A DNA stretch of 56,439 nucleotides from Purshia tridentata (taxonomy: Eukaryota > Streptophyta > Magnoliopsida > Rosales > Rosaceae): contig QANT01004181.1 in NCBI GenBank assembly GCA_003254885.1, positions 1 to 56,439 on the forward strand. Reading direction: 5' to 3'. Under the pieces are notes generated by a model. The model saw only the letters and a list, made by a program, of their open reading frames with translations. It did not search any database and was not told the DNA's origin. The position numbers were made by a program, and so were the translations under genes. Of the stretch, positions 56,221-56,439 are shown piece after piece (position 1 is the stretch's first letter; every line of letters starts with the position of its first letter).

Positions 56221-56439
56221 TAGAGAATGGGGAGCGGTTCACAAATGGAGAGGTAAGGTGGATAAGAAGGAGAGAGAGAGGGATGATTGCTTGCATGGGA
56301 AAATTGGGAGGGGAGAGGTGGCATGTAGTTTGATTGGGTGATTGAGGGGTGAGAGGGAGAGAGGAGGTTACAACTTACATTAACCAAGAAAAGAAAAACC
56401 TTGTTGGCTGTTTTTTTTTTTTTTTTTTTTTTTTTTTTT
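56221..56439 (-). promoter_or_regulatory. Leader of the NHL gene, cut by the window edge
   Basis: In gene orientation this holds a CT-rich leader (GA-rich on the plus strand, 56265-56280) and, at the window edge, a pure A run (29 T on the plus strand at 56411-56439). The long homopolymer at the very end may mark a sequencing or contig limit. No TATA box is visible. Confidence 0.4.

Noticed and set aside
55925..56296. Pro/Arg-rich minus-strand frame over the NHL gene start
   Set aside because: It is an out-of-frame shadow of the NHL N terminus.

Overview
The window is nuclear DNA of a dicot plant. Its genes have introns with GT/AG borders, the intergenic DNA is long and AT-rich, and it carries plant protein families (AP2/ERF, trehalose-6-phosphate phosphatase, NDR1/HIN1-like) and plant transposon families. 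A woody rosid, perhaps Rosaceae, is my guess from protein and repeat style; the sequence alone does not fix the genus. No bacterial operon, CRISPR array, rRNA or intact tRNA gene was seen.

Four protein genes are supported. (1) 544-2322 (+): a four-exon gene for a 370-residue plant protein of unknown function with a perfect RxxLxxxxN destruction-box motif near its N terminus. (2) 9268-10365 (+): an uninterrupted 365-residue AP2/ERF factor of the DREB A-6 (RAP2-4/WIND-like) group, with a TATA box and several ACGTG elements upstream. (3) 44606-46989 (+): a ten-exon, 378-residue trehalose-6-phosphate phosphatase closest to Arabidopsis TPPJ, with all catalytic motifs, a TATA box and a probable leader intron. 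(4) 55450-56220 (-): a 256-residue NDR1/HIN1-like LEA_2 membrane protein with its promoter cut by the window edge.

The 34 kb between the ERF and TPP genes has no gene I can support. It is a mosaic of transposon debris: hairpin-like MITEs with 9-bp target duplications; three hAT-type non-autonomous elements with exact 8-bp duplications (13576-13773, 16071-16879, 33258-34254); SINE-like and LINE-like remnants; and a complete-ended but internally deleted Ty3/gypsy LTR retrotransposon on the minus strand (35707-39440, 5-bp duplication TCATC). Beyond TPP lie a well-preserved SINE (48275-48451, 16-bp duplication) and a solo copia-type LTR (53324-54034, 5-bp duplication GTTCA).

The most interesting points are: the ERF A-6/TPP linkage, which recurs at several Arabidopsis paralogous loci and so looks ancient; a group of MITEs sharing a related internal core but carrying different terminal sequences; the deletion that joins reverse transcriptase in frame to a C-terminal chromodomain-like tail in the gypsy element; and the destruction box of gene 1. 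All splice sites and boundaries were read by eye; no alignment or database search was run.
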